From: Haloterrigena alkaliphila
Lineage (GTDB): Archaea > Halobacteriota > Halobacteria > Halobacteriales > Natrialbaceae
Direction of reading: 5' to 3'
Length of the DNA: 64,000 bases
Assembly (NCBI RefSeq): GCF_017352155.2
Contig: NZ_CP084319.1
Location: 221,491 to 285,490, forward strand
Positions within the stretch are counted from its first letter, which is position 1. Each line of letters starts with the position of its first letter. Positions 1 through 7,805 of the stretch are shown one piece after another. The position numbers were made by a program, and so were the translations under genes. The notes beneath the pieces are model-generated. The model was not told where the DNA came from and ran no database searches. It saw nothing but the letters and a program-made list of their open reading frames with translations.

Positions 1-51
1 CGCGGTGTCCGCTCTCGCTCCACAAAACTCAAATCGATCCAATCGTTACAC

Positions 52-66
52 CCACTGAAGCAGTGG
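52..66. repeat. Short perfect hairpin, possible IS end remnant
   Basis: CCACTG and CAGTGG flank a three-base AAG loop. Such small hairpins are found at IS200/IS605 ends, but no transposase lies beside it here. The first 145 bases hold no gene that I can support. Confidence 0.25.
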
Positions 67-145
67 ATTTTTGGCATAGAGCACCACAAAATCGTACCGC
101 CTCACTTTTCACGCTTACCGAAACAGCGCCCAGCGATGGGTGCGA

Positions 146-1189
146 CTACGGAGAAACCTCGAGCGCAGTTTCTTTCATCCGCTCGAGCGTTTCGAGGTAC
201 GCTTCGGCGTCGAGCGCTGCCATGCTACCGGTTCCAGCGGCAGTGATCGCCTGTTGATAGTGCGGATCGGCGACGTCGCCGGCGGCGAAGACGCCCTCGA
301 CCGCCGTCTCGGTCGTCGCGCGGCCGGCGTCGTCGGTTCGAGTGTAGAGGTAGCCACTTTCGTCGCGACCGACGGCGGTCCCCTCGAGGAACTCGGTGTT
401 CGGCGTGTGGCCGATGGCGTAGAACACGCCGCCGACGTCGACGGTCTCCCGGTCCACGTCCACGCCGTTTGTGGCTTTCTCGCTGGGGTAGCCGTCGGGA
501 TGGGAGACGAGCGTCGCGCCGGTGACGCCCTCCTCCTGCGAGCCGTGGAGCGCCTCGAGTTCCGTATTCCATCGGAACTTGATGGTCTCGTTGTCGCGAG
601 CGCGGTCGGCCATGATCTCGGAGGCGCGTAGTTCCTCGCGGCGGTGGACGACCGTCACGCTGTCGGCGAACTTCGCGAGGAAGAGCGCTTCTTCCATCGC
701 CGAATCGCCGCCGCCGATCACGAGGACGTCGTCCCCGCGGTGAAACGCGCCGTCGCAGGTCGCACACGTCGAGAGCCCGTAGCCCATCAGTTCGTCTTCG
801 TTCTCGGCGCCGACCCAGCGAGCGCTCGCGCCGCTCGCGACGACCAGCGCACGCGTTCGCAGGGTATCGCCGTTCGAGAGTTCGAGCTCGAACAGCCGCT
901 CCTCGAGCGTCGCGTTTTCGACGGTGCCGTGAGTGAATTCAGCGCCGAAGCGCTCCGCCTGGCTCTTGCCGTTTTGGATCAGCTCCATCCCGCCGACGCC
1001 CTCGGGGAAGCCGAGGTAGTTCTCGACGTCGGTCGTCAGCGTCAGCTGGCCGCCCGGTTCGGGCCCCTCGAGTACCAGCGGCTCGAGGTCGGCTCGCGCG
1101 GCGTAGACGGCCGCGGAGAGGCCGGCGACGCCGGAACCGACGATCACCACGTCGCGAACGTCCGCGGTCGTGTCCGTTTCCTCGTTCAT
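146..1189 (-). CDS. trxB: Thioredoxin reductase (FAD/NAD(P)-dependent)
   Basis: This 347-residue flavoprotein matches the usual length of low-molecular-weight thioredoxin reductases. The N-terminal FAD-binding motif GSGVAGLSAA lies near residue 18, the redox-active CATC is at about residues 142-145, the NAD(P)-site GGGDSAMEEA follows, and the C-terminal FAD motif GVFAAGDV is intact. It should reduce the thioredoxin encoded just upstream. The reading frame is open much further upstream, but translation there is antisense-like. The ATG at 1189 gives a normal N-terminus and overlaps the upstream thioredoxin stop by four bases, so the two genes are probably translationally coupled. The reductant (NADPH, NADH or ferredoxin) cannot be read from the sequence. 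Confidence 0.93.
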   Translation of the reverse strand: MNEETDTTADVRDVVIVGSGVAGLSAAVYAARADLEPLVLEGPEPGGQLTLTTDVENYLGFPEGVGGMELIQNGKSQAERFGAEFTHGTVENATLEERLFELELSNGDTLRTRALVVASGASARWVGAENEDELMGYGLSTCATCDGAFHRGDDVLVIGGGDSAMEEALFLAKFADSVTVVHRREELRASEIMADRARDNETIKFRWNTELEALHGSQEEGVTGATLVSHPDGYPSEKATNGVDVDRETVDVGGVFYAIGHTPNTEFLEGTAVGRDESGYLYTRTDDAGRATTETAVEGVFAAGDVADPHYQQAITAAGTGSMAALDAEAYLETLERMKETALEVSP

Positions 1190-1551
1190 TCGGTGTATCC
1201 CTCGATCAAGTCGCGGAGTCGGTCTTCCGGCAGCGCGCCGGACTGCTGTTCGACCTGCTCGCCGTCCGCGAAGAGAACGAGCGTCGGGACGCCGCGAACG
1301 CCGAACGAACCCGCGAGTTGCTGGTGTTCGTCGACGTCGACCTTCGCGATCACGGCCTCGGTCGTGCCCGCCAACTGTTCGAGGACGGGCTCGAGCATCT
1401 GACAGGGGCCACACCAGTCGGCGTAGAAGTCCACGAGGACGACGTCGTGTGCCGTCGTGACGTCCTCGAGGTGACTTCTTCCGTCGATGTAGATCGGTTC
1501 GTCGAGCGATTGCGCCGAAACGTCGTCGCGTGCATCTGTTGCCATCACCAC
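1186..1551 (-). CDS. trxA: Thioredoxin
   Basis: A 121-residue classical thioredoxin with the active site WCGPC (cysteines 47 and 50) and the cis-proline region VRGVPTLVLF. An ATG two codons in (1545) is an equally good start. It forms an operon with the reductase directly downstream (four-base overlap), giving a complete thiol-reducing pair. A TTTAAAG TATA-like box at about 1571-1577 and a perfect TATTG-N2-CAATA inverted repeat at 1588-1599 lie upstream. The same operator-like motif occurs at sulfur genes elsewhere in the window, so this pair may belong to a sulfur-responsive regulon. Confidence 0.93.
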   Translation of the reverse strand: MVMATDARDDVSAQSLDEPIYIDGRSHLEDVTTAHDVVLVDFYADWCGPCQMLEPVLEQLAGTTEAVIAKVDVDEHQQLAGSFGVRGVPTLVLFADGEQVEQQSGALPEDRLRDLIEGYTE

Positions 1552-1587
1552 TACGTACGAACCGACGCCGTTTAAAGGTTTTGTGTG

Positions 1588-1599
1588 TATTGCACAATA
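1588..1599. promoter_or_regulatory. Operator-like inverted repeat TATTG-CA-CAATA
   Basis: A perfect 5+2+5 inverted repeat, centred about 20 bp upstream of the TTTAAAG TATA-like box of the thioredoxin gene on the minus strand. It matches motifs at 43163, 44495, 55825 and 55865. The position just upstream of BRE/TATA is where archaeal activators usually bind. Which protein binds is inference. Confidence 0.6.
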
Positions 1600-1761
1600 C
1601 AGTAATTCTCAATTCCAAGACCGATTCTGGGACGAGCATACTCCGGAAACGAATGTGTTCGGGGAAGGCGAATACACTGGTTTGAGACTGCGGGAGAGGC
1701 GGAGCGGATCCTCCTCCGAACGAATCAGCTACTTAGTTTTGCACGTATACCTAACAACCGA

Positions 1762-2424
1762 TCATTCGACAGAGTCGCCCGACCGTGCCGAGACACCCGC
1801 GTCGAAGCGGGCGAAATACCCGACTCGCGTTCCGACGCGCGCGTCGAACGCCAGACCCCGCCGTTCGATACGGTGTCGCAACCCTTCGAATCCGACGAAG
1901 TGCGGGTCGGGGAGCGACTCGCCGACGACGAGTCGGCCGTCGGGTTTCAGAACCCGATCGAGTTCGTCGAGCGCTCGCTCCTGGTCGGGAATCTCGCCGA
2001 GGACTAAGACCAGATACGCGGCGTCGAACGTGTCGTCCGGGTACGGAAGCGACCGTGCGTCACCGCGGATCGGTTCGACGTTCTGGGTTCCCTCCTGTCG
2101 CATTCGGATTCGGAGGTGTTCGACCATCTCCGATTGGACGTCCGCGGCGTGCAGTGTCCCCGACGGTTCGATCGCCCGTGCGACCATCCCGGTGTAGTAG
2201 CCGGTTCCCGGTCCGACCTCGAGAAGACGTTCACCGGGCCGGGGCTCGAGCACGTCGCGCAGCTGGGAGCGAGTAATGACCGGACGCGGGAGGTCGATCG
2301 CGTGGCGCTGAGCGTACGGGCACGGCGACGGGTTCGATCGCCACCGGAGGGCGTATCCGAGTCCGGCGAGCAGCGCGAATCCGAGCAGGGCGGCGATCGC
2401 TCGCGACGTCCGACGAGAAACCAT
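1762..2424 (-). CDS. Membrane-anchored class I SAM-dependent methyltransferase
   Basis: This 220-residue protein has an N-terminal hydrophobic segment (about residues 9-26) followed by a class I methyltransferase fold. The SAM-binding motif LLEVGPGTGYYTG is at about 67-79, an acidic DxxSEM motif follows, and a GDARSLPYPDDTFDAAY motif II/III region comes next. It resembles UbiE/Coq5-type and arsenite-type methyltransferases, but the substrate is not evident and no arsenite-type cysteine trio is visible. It is transcribed divergently from a DUF302 gene. A DUF302/methyltransferase pair occurs again at 32185-33187, so the two families seem to be linked. Confidence 0.8.
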   Translation of the reverse strand: MVSRRTSRAIAALLGFALLAGLGYALRWRSNPSPCPYAQRHAIDLPRPVITRSQLRDVLEPRPGERLLEVGPGTGYYTGMVARAIEPSGTLHAADVQSEMVEHLRIRMRQEGTQNVEPIRGDARSLPYPDDTFDAAYLVLVLGEIPDQERALDELDRVLKPDGRLVVGESLPDPHFVGFEGLRHRIERRGLAFDARVGTRVGYFARFDAGVSARSGDSVE

Positions 2425-2534
2425 GGGGATACCTTCGCTGCGGACGGACTACAGTCTTCCCCGAACCGACGCGGGCGTAGCGGGCTTGCCGTTGCTACCC
2501 CAACCACGACCCTCCTCGAACTCGATCGTGCAGT

Positions 2535-2918
2535 ATGTCCTACACGCTTCGCACGCGGGCCGACGGCGAGTTCGACGACGTCGTCGAGAAAACGATCGAC
2601 GCCCTCGAGGACGAGGGGTTCGGCGTGCTCTGCGATATCGACGTCCGGGAAACGCTGAAAAAGAAACTCGACGAGGACTTCCGACAGTACAGAATCCTGG
2701 GGGCGTGCAATCCGCAGTTGGCCCATCAGGGACTCGAGGACGATCTCGAACTCGGGACGTTGCTCCCGTGCAACGTCGTCGTCTACGACGATGACGACGG
2801 CGTCGTCGTCAGCGCGGTCGATCCGCAGCGTCTGATCGCCGTCGCCGAGAACGAGGACCTCGACCCGATCGGCGACGACGCGTCCGAGCGCTTCGAACGG
2901 GTTCTCGAGTCGCTGTAG
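2535..2918 (+). CDS. DUF302 family protein
   Basis: A 127-residue soluble protein of the DUF302 family. It has the hallmark ILGACNPQLAHQGLE segment (about residues 55-69) and the LPCNVVVYDD strand. Members are small alpha/beta proteins of unknown biochemical role that often sit beside copper, sulfur or redox genes. The single cysteines in GACNP and LPCNV are conserved with the paralogue at 32185. The start is supported by its position about 110 bp from the divergent methyltransferase start. Function remains unassigned. Confidence 0.85.
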   Translation: MSYTLRTRADGEFDDVVEKTIDALEDEGFGVLCDIDVRETLKKKLDEDFRQYRILGACNPQLAHQGLEDDLELGTLLPCNVVVYDDDDGVVVSAVDPQRLIAVAENEDLDPIGDDASERFERVLESL

Positions 2919-3016
2919 TCGGGTCCAAGAGCGGCCGTTCGAGGGTCGGTCTCGTCCCGTCTACGGTTCATCCCGACGCCGCGTTCGCTTATGGGACGGG
3001 GAGGTGTCCGTCGTGC

Positions 3017-3478
3017 ATGGTAGATTCGAACGACGACGAGTTCGACCCGACGGCGCCCGAACAGCGGGAGATCGGCCGCGAAATGGTCAACGAGAGTACG
3101 GGCCTCGGCTCCGTGATGGCCCACGCGTACCGGGGCGAACTCGGCCGGGTAGACATGTAGCGACAGCGCCTCGACCAGACGACGTGGGCGGTAACCGTGA
3201 TGGCGGCGATCCTGACGTGGGCGTTCTCGAGTCCCGACAATCCCCACTACATCCTGCTGATCGGCATCGTGATCGTCACGGTCTTCCTCGGCATCGAGGC
3301 GCGACGGTACCGCGACTACGATGGCTTTCGGTCGCGCGTTCGGATTCTTCAGGAGAACCCGCTCGCGATCGCACTGTGGCCGCGAGAGCGCCGAGCGAAG
3401 GGAGACTTTCGCAAAGAGAACGGGGCAGGAGGCGGCTGGAAGGATTCCAATACAGAAGACGAGCCACGGAATCGATAA
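3017..3478 (+). pseudogene. DUF2270 membrane protein, broken
   Basis: Starting at the ATG at 3017, the product aligns with the intact DUF2270 paralogue at 21425-22129. The N-terminus shares EQREIG, SxMAHAYRGE, RLDQTT and AILTWAFSS. A TAG at 3158-3160 replaces the TGG tryptophan of the intact copy (FWRERLDQTT), so translation would stop after 47 residues. Downstream, similarity ends near the RVRILQEN segment, and the last two thirds of the intact protein are missing. It is therefore nonsense-mutated and 3'-truncated. Confidence 0.8.
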
Positions 3479-3515
3479 TCGACTGCAGGGGATCAATTCG
3501 AGCTCGCTGCGCGAA

Positions 3516-4673
3516 CTAGGCCGCGCAGTTGTTCGGCCCTAACTCGAGTTCCGTCGCCTCGGACTCGTCCTCGGGTGGCTCCGAACCCGTGTTGATCTCG
3601 ATTACGCGCTCGTAGTTCGGTGGCTTGTCGGGCGCGTTGTCGACCAATCGGTCCACGAACTCGTCCTCGTCCAGTCCCAGCAGGCCGAGGCTGTCGCGGA
3701 GGTCACCCAGTCGAGCGCCGATCAGTTCGCCGGGCGAGCCGACCTCGTATCGGTTGTCCTCCGTGACCGAAACGTGGCCCGGAAGGATCCGCGTCTCATC
3801 CGGTAACTCGAGGATGGTCTCGTGGAGCGACTCGTAGAGCAGTTCGGCTCCTCGTGCCGCATCTTCGTCACCGAACTGCAGTTCCGTTCGCCCCACCGAC
3901 TCGACGAACAGCGTGTCGCCAGTCAGCAACGCCTCGCCGTCGATCAGGTAGTTGACCATCTCGGACGTGTGCCCCGGCGTGTGGAGCACTTCGATCTCGA
4001 TCTCGCCGAGTTCGATCGTCTCACCGTCGGCGAGGGGTTCGTAGTCGTACTCGACGCCCCGCTCGCTCGCGTGTTCTCCGAGGTGGTACGGTACGTCGAG
4101 TTCGTCCGCGAGCTTCGGTCCACCCGAGATGTGGTCGGCGTGGACGTGGGTATCGAGGACGCGCTCGATCGTCAGCCCGGCCTCCTCGGCGACGATCTTG
4201 AACTGGTCCGTCTGACGGGTCGCATCGACGACGACTGCCGATTCGGCGGATTTCGAGCCGACAATATAGCCGAGACAGCCCTTCGCCCGCCGCTGCAGTT
4301 GGATGATAACGAGGTCGCCGTTTTCGGTCTCGACGGGGACGACCTCGTAGACCTTGCTCCAGTCCTCCATGCCGCCCTTTACCACGGACACGTCGTCGTA
4401 GTCGTGTTGCTCGAGTGCGAAACTGAACGGCGTCGAGGTGAGTCCCTTTCCACAGATCGCGACGATCGAATCGCCGTCTTTCGCCTCTTCGACATGCTCG
4501 AGGTCTGCGTCTGTGATCTCGTCATCTGGGCCGAACGGAACGTTTTCGGCGCCGTGAATCCGCCATCCCTCGTAACTGTCCTCGGGCCGTGTATCAACGA
4601 GCGTGAACGCCTCGTTCGAATCGATCATCTCCGCGAGTCGCTCAGGGGAAATCTGGTTTACCATTGAATTCAC
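3516..4673 (-). CDS. Rhodanese-metallo-beta-lactamase fusion, persulfide dioxygenase-like (copy 1)
   Basis: A 385-residue, two-domain protein. The N-terminal rhodanese domain (about 1-110) has its active-site cysteine in AICGKGLTS (C74). The metallo-beta-lactamase domain (about 125-320) carries THVHADH (H176, H178, D180, H181), a later HTPGHT and a TGDTLF aspartate. Fusions of this kind bind or transfer sulfane sulfur and oxidise glutathione-type or other low-molecular-weight persulfides to sulfite. The haloarchaeal thiol cosubstrate is unknown. The C-terminus ends in LELGPNNCAA, a cysteine-bearing tail shared with the two other fusions in this window. The ATG at 4664 is an alternative start. 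A CAATACTAT motif lies just upstream (about 4675-4684). Confidence 0.88.
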   Translation of the reverse strand: MNSMVNQISPERLAEMIDSNEAFTLVDTRPEDSYEGWRIHGAENVPFGPDDEITDADLEHVEEAKDGDSIVAICGKGLTSTPFSFALEQHDYDDVSVVKGGMEDWSKVYEVVPVETENGDLVIIQLQRRAKGCLGYIVGSKSAESAVVVDATRQTDQFKIVAEEAGLTIERVLDTHVHADHISGGPKLADELDVPYHLGEHASERGVEYDYEPLADGETIELGEIEIEVLHTPGHTSEMVNYLIDGEALLTGDTLFVESVGRTELQFGDEDAARGAELLYESLHETILELPDETRILPGHVSVTEDNRYEVGSPGELIGARLGDLRDSLGLLGLDEDEFVDRLVDNAPDKPPNYERVIEINTGSEPPEDESEATELELGPNNCAA

Positions 4674-4862
4674 CCTACAATACTATCTGGCGCGAGGCCA
4701 CGGATAGTTCTCGTCCCTGCATAAGCGCCTACGACCCCCGATACGAGTACCGAGCAATCTGAGGGCAGACGGTTTCGGTTGGAGTTAGCTGCGATTCGCA
4801 GTACTCCCCTGCCGTCATCGGAGTTCGGACGAGTTCCGTCTCCTCGTCGTCGGTCGTCGAGT

Positions 4863-4940
4863 GATGACACCAGCAAGGAGGAAGTCCGGAAACGGCTTCG
4901 GCTGACCCTGTTCGGGGCGGTACCGACGGCCTCGTTATAA
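4863..4940 (+). pseudogene. Scrap of a copper-ATPase (CopA) gene
   Basis: A 25-codon stretch reads [16 protein letters not shown] before a stop. It matches the linker and first membrane helix start of the intact CopA at 29087 ([17 protein letters not shown]). Nothing else of the ATPase is recognisable, so this is a relic inside the roughly 315 bp gap between the first fusion gene and the YeeE pair. The rest of that gap (4674-4990) holds only promoter-like sequence. Confidence 0.55.
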
Positions 4941-4990
4941 CCCGACGATGGTTTTCTACTGAGGAGGTGCATCTTACCCCGGGACCGTCT

Positions 4991-5458
4991 TCAATCCCCA
5001 GTAGTCGCCGTCTCGCGACTCGCCGACTGTCGGTGTGCACGCCAGAGCCCCTGGACATAGGCACCGACGAACATCCCGACGACGGCCCAGAGGATCGGGT
5101 AATTGCCGATTCCCAGACTCGCGTAGCCAGTACCGGGACAGACGCCCGAAAGCCCCCAACCAGCACCGAAGACGACGCCACCGACGACGACGTTCCTATC
5201 GAACCCCTTCTCACGGCCGGCGTAGCGCGTCCCCGTCAGCGGCGCCGTCTCGAGGACTCGCGTTCCCAACTGGATCGCGAGGCCCGTGACGAGGGCCGCA
5301 CCGCCCATCACGAAGAGCAGTCCGAAGTCCTCGAGCTGGAGGAAGTCCAGCACGATGTCGGGGCGGGCCATCCGACTGTACGCCAACCCGAACCCGTGCG
5401 AGAGTCCGCCGGCGACGACGAGGGCCATGAATAGCGGCCCGTGGTCGTCGTCACTCAT
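4991..5458 (-). CDS. YeeE/YedE family sulfur transporter, C-terminal-type half (copy 1)
   Basis: A 155-residue membrane protein with about four helices. It carries the family signature GWGLSGVCPGTGYASLG (about residues 98-114), whose cysteine is the thiosulfate-relay cysteine in YeeE (TsuA)-type transporters. The gene starts at 5458, where TGATG overlaps the stop of the companion half, so the two halves are translated as a pair. An open frame runs further upstream but is antisense to the partner. In bacteria one polypeptide carries both halves; split genes are common in archaea. Together they are predicted to import thiosulfate or a related sulfur species. A rhodanese/beta-lactamase gene follows downstream. 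Confidence 0.85.
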   Translation of the reverse strand: MSDDDHGPLFMALVVAGGLSHGFGLAYSRMARPDIVLDFLQLEDFGLLFVMGGAALVTGLAIQLGTRVLETAPLTGTRYAGREKGFDRNVVVGGVVFGAGWGLSGVCPGTGYASLGIGNYPILWAVVGMFVGAYVQGLWRAHRQSASRETATTGD

Positions 5459-5943
5459 CAGGGAGTCACCCCTAGCGAGGCGACGACGAGTGCCGTCGCG
5501 ACGGCGACGCCGATGAACAGCGCCACGTTCACGATCGACGTTCGGGACAGCGACGCGATGCCGGAGACACCGTGGCCGGACGTACAGCCCTTCCCGATTC
5601 GGGTGCCGATCCCGACGAGGATCCCCCCGCCGAGCAACCGCCACCACTGCACGTCGGTGACGAAGGCGCCGGCGGTGAACGCGAACTCGTAGACGGCCGC
5701 GCCGGCGACGATACTGACCGCGAAGACGACCCGCCAGTCGCGTGACGTGACGTACTTCTCGCGCTGGAACCGCGGGAGGTCGGAGGCGTACGACAGCGTC
5801 GTCTCGAGAAACGTGCTGTTCCCGGCGAGAATCCCCGTCCCTAGGTAGATGACGCTAATGCCGAGGCCGACGAACAGACCACCGATTAGGTAGTGATCGA
5901 TTCCCCGGGGGAACAGGTTGACCGCTATCGAGAGAGCGGACAT
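5458..5943 (-). CDS. YeeE/YedE family sulfur transporter, N-terminal-type half (copy 1)
   Basis: A 161-residue membrane protein. It has the signature GIGTRIGKGCTSGHGVSG (about 118-135) containing the second relay cysteine, and several hydrophobic helices. The paralogue at 53904-54461 supports a start near MSALSIAVNLFPRG (5943), although the frame stays open upstream to 6240 with no family similarity. It pairs with the downstream half through a one-base stop/start overlap. An element resembling the window's CAATA-type motifs lies at about 6137-6156. The role is predicted import of thiosulfate or another reduced sulfur compound. Confidence 0.82.
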   Translation of the reverse strand: MSALSIAVNLFPRGIDHYLIGGLFVGLGISVIYLGTGILAGNSTFLETTLSYASDLPRFQREKYVTSRDWRVVFAVSIVAGAAVYEFAFTAGAFVTDVQWWRLLGGGILVGIGTRIGKGCTSGHGVSGIASLSRTSIVNVALFIGVAVATALVVASLGVTP

Positions 5944-6157
5944 TATTGCGGGCGATATCACGATCACGGCCCACTCCCTCCCGAAAGCGTAACTCGATTG
6001 ACGATGCGCGCGTTCGAGGTGATTCCGAGCGAACGGATATCGACGTGTTGCGAGCGATGGTTCCTGTCGAACTCGGTGAAACTGGATACTGGCACTGGGG
6101 AACCTAACACGGTTGAGCGAAATAAGGACCGTACCTGAATTCCAATACAACACAATA

Positions 6158-6606
6158 TCATTGCCGGCTAACGGCCGCTTCTGTTCGAGAACGGGCTCGA
6201 GTGGCGTCCAGAGAGGACGGGCACGGGACGATCGGTCCATCGGGTAGGGGGTCGTCCGTCTCGTGCAGCCACGTCTCCGAGTCGTACTGCAGGCCGAACC
6301 ACAGCGTCCGATACGCGGTCACCTCGAACGTCGTCGACACCACGAAAAACGCCTCGTGATGGAGATAGTCGAGGTGGTCAGCGACGATCTCGTCGAGCGT
6401 GAGGCCGGTGGCGCGGGGTTTCGGCTCGACGGCATCTGCCTCGAGGCCATCGGCCAGTTCCGCCAGCAGCTGTTTCGCCCACTTGGAGTCGGTGCCTTCG
6501 CCATCGAACGGCGTTTCAGCTGTGATGTGGTGTTTGAGCTTCAGGTTCGCTACGCCCCAGTGAATGTAGTGGAGCGTGTACTAGCCACCGGTACGTTCGT
6601 ACGCGA
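6158..6606 (-). pseudogene. Unrecognised coding remnant with internal stop
   Basis: On the minus strand a protein-like frame reads through YIHWGVANLKLKH, GLTLDEIVADHLDYL and FEVTAYRTLWFGLQYDSE. It has codon bias like a real haloarchaeal gene but no start codon, and it contains a stop after VAYERTGG. I do not recognise the family. It is probably a decayed gene at the left edge of the accessory island. Confidence 0.45.
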
Positions 6607-6674
6607 CAAGTCTTAACCAACAGTCTTGGGAATTTACATTCTGCGTTGGTTAAGATACTACTCAGCCGATTATC

Positions 6675-7139
6675 CTACTCGGGATCTGGTCCGTGACAAG
6701 GAGACTGACATACTTGGCAATTCCACATCGGCTGGCCCGACCACTCGTCATTTGGGACAGTCTCGAGCTCTTGGAACTGATGCTCAGTCATTCGACCACA
6801 CTTGCGACATTCAAGACGTGTTTTCGAGGGAGCACTGGGTTGACGATCCTCTAAGTGCTCGTCATCGACGGATCGCTGAAGTGCAATTGCTGGCACCAAC
6901 CAGACGTCGTTCTCCGCGCTCTCCAGTAGGGCTGTAAGCCGACCTTCGACGCAAATGTCGTACCCACCCTCGTCGTAGAGGAACGTCGTGTGCGCCCCTT
7001 CATTCCGCAAATGCGTCGAATCTGTCTGTCCCGTCCGCTCACGAGCGGCGGTGAGTAGCTGTTCACCGCTTTCGGAGGTAGCTCGAACTGCTTCGGGCAG
7101 CGAGGGCCACTTGTCGGCCAGCTGTGCAGCGGGCTCTAC
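6675..7139 (-). pseudogene. 3' part of an IS-interrupted zinc-ribbon gene
   Basis: This is the C-terminal 154 residues of a gene whose 5' part lies at 9120-9539. It includes FLYDEGGYDICVEGRL and ENDVWLVPA, which match the gene at 19749-20240 (FLYNEYANGIRHREQL, EDLWIVPA). A CRKCGRM...CQVCQSPC zinc-ribbon-like end follows. The insertion point is immediately after TCTAC (complement, 7135-7139). Joining 9120 to 7139 restores one frame of 294 codons (IYDLDVEPAAQLADKW). The gene was therefore intact apart from the insertion. Its function is unknown. Confidence 0.8.
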
Positions 7140-7198
7140 AGGCTGAGCAGGCCGAGTGCCTCGGGGCTTGACCCCGAGGGTGAAGGCCGTACGCTCCG

Positions 7199-7596
7199 CT
7201 AAACGTGTTCCGTGCGCTCGATATACTGCTCAATCGTGTCTGTCGAAACGTCGCCTGCCGTCCCAACGTAGTACGATTCCTCCCAGAATCCACCACCCCA
7301 CAGATACTCCTCCAAGAACGGTTCATGCTGTTCCCACATCTCCCGCGCTGTGATACTCTTGACTGTCCGCACAATCTCGCTCGGCGCGTACTTCGGGTGG
7401 GCTGATAGGAACAGGTGTACGTGGTCGGGCGAAATGTGGAGCGACAGTATCTCGTAGCCGTACTCGTTGCATACATCGCGGAAACTCGCTTCTAGCGAGT
7501 CTTGATTGGTTCGAGGATGGCGTGGCGGTACTTCGGACACCACACGAAGTGGTAGTTGACGTTGTACACCGTGTGGTTCGACCGCTTCTCGCCCAT
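7199..7596 (-). pseudogene. tnpA: TnpA transposase (Y1/HUH), frameshifted
   Basis: The product starts MGEKRSNHTVYNVNYHF and continues VWCPKYRHAILEP, the normal N-terminus of an IS200-type Y1 transposase. It then hits a TAG near 7490. The remaining sequence continues in another frame through LHISPDHVHLFLSAHP (HUH motif HVH) to the catalytic tyrosine region IEQYIERTEH. The total of 398 nt is not a multiple of three, which fits loss of one base near 7500-7515. This copy cannot make full-length TnpA without recoding. Confidence 0.85.
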
Positions 7597-7649
7597 ATCG
7601 AACCCACTCCACCAACACAGTTAAGTATATCCGAAGGATATACACAGGT

Positions 7650-7805
7650 ATGGTGAATCGCTTTGAAATCGACGGCGAGGAAGTTCTCGACGGTGAGGTC
7701 AAACCGTTCGGGAACAGTGCCCACGTTACCGTCCCCAAACGCTGGCGTGGTGCGGACGTGAAGGTCGTCCGAACCTCAGAACCCACCGAACAAGACGAAG
7801 AATGA
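7650..7805 (+). CDS. DUF2080 family transposon-encoded protein
   Basis: A 51-residue protein, MVNRFEIDGEEVLDGEV continuing to KPFGNSAHVTVPKRW. It belongs to the small family of AbrB-like proteins carried by haloarchaeal IS200/IS605 elements just upstream of tnpB. Its TGA overlaps the tnpB ATG (ATGA at 7802-7805), so the genes are probably coupled. The predicted role is a DNA-binding accessory or regulator of the element. TATA-like sequence (AAGTATAT) lies about 25 bp upstream. Confidence 0.8.
   Translation: MVNRFEIDGEEVLDGEVKPFGNSAHVTVPKRWRGADVKVVRTSEPTEQDEE

Noticed and set aside
1190..1639. 150-residue extension of thioredoxin reductase
   Set aside because: It is antisense-like low-complexity arginine-rich sequence overlapping the real thioredoxin gene in another frame.
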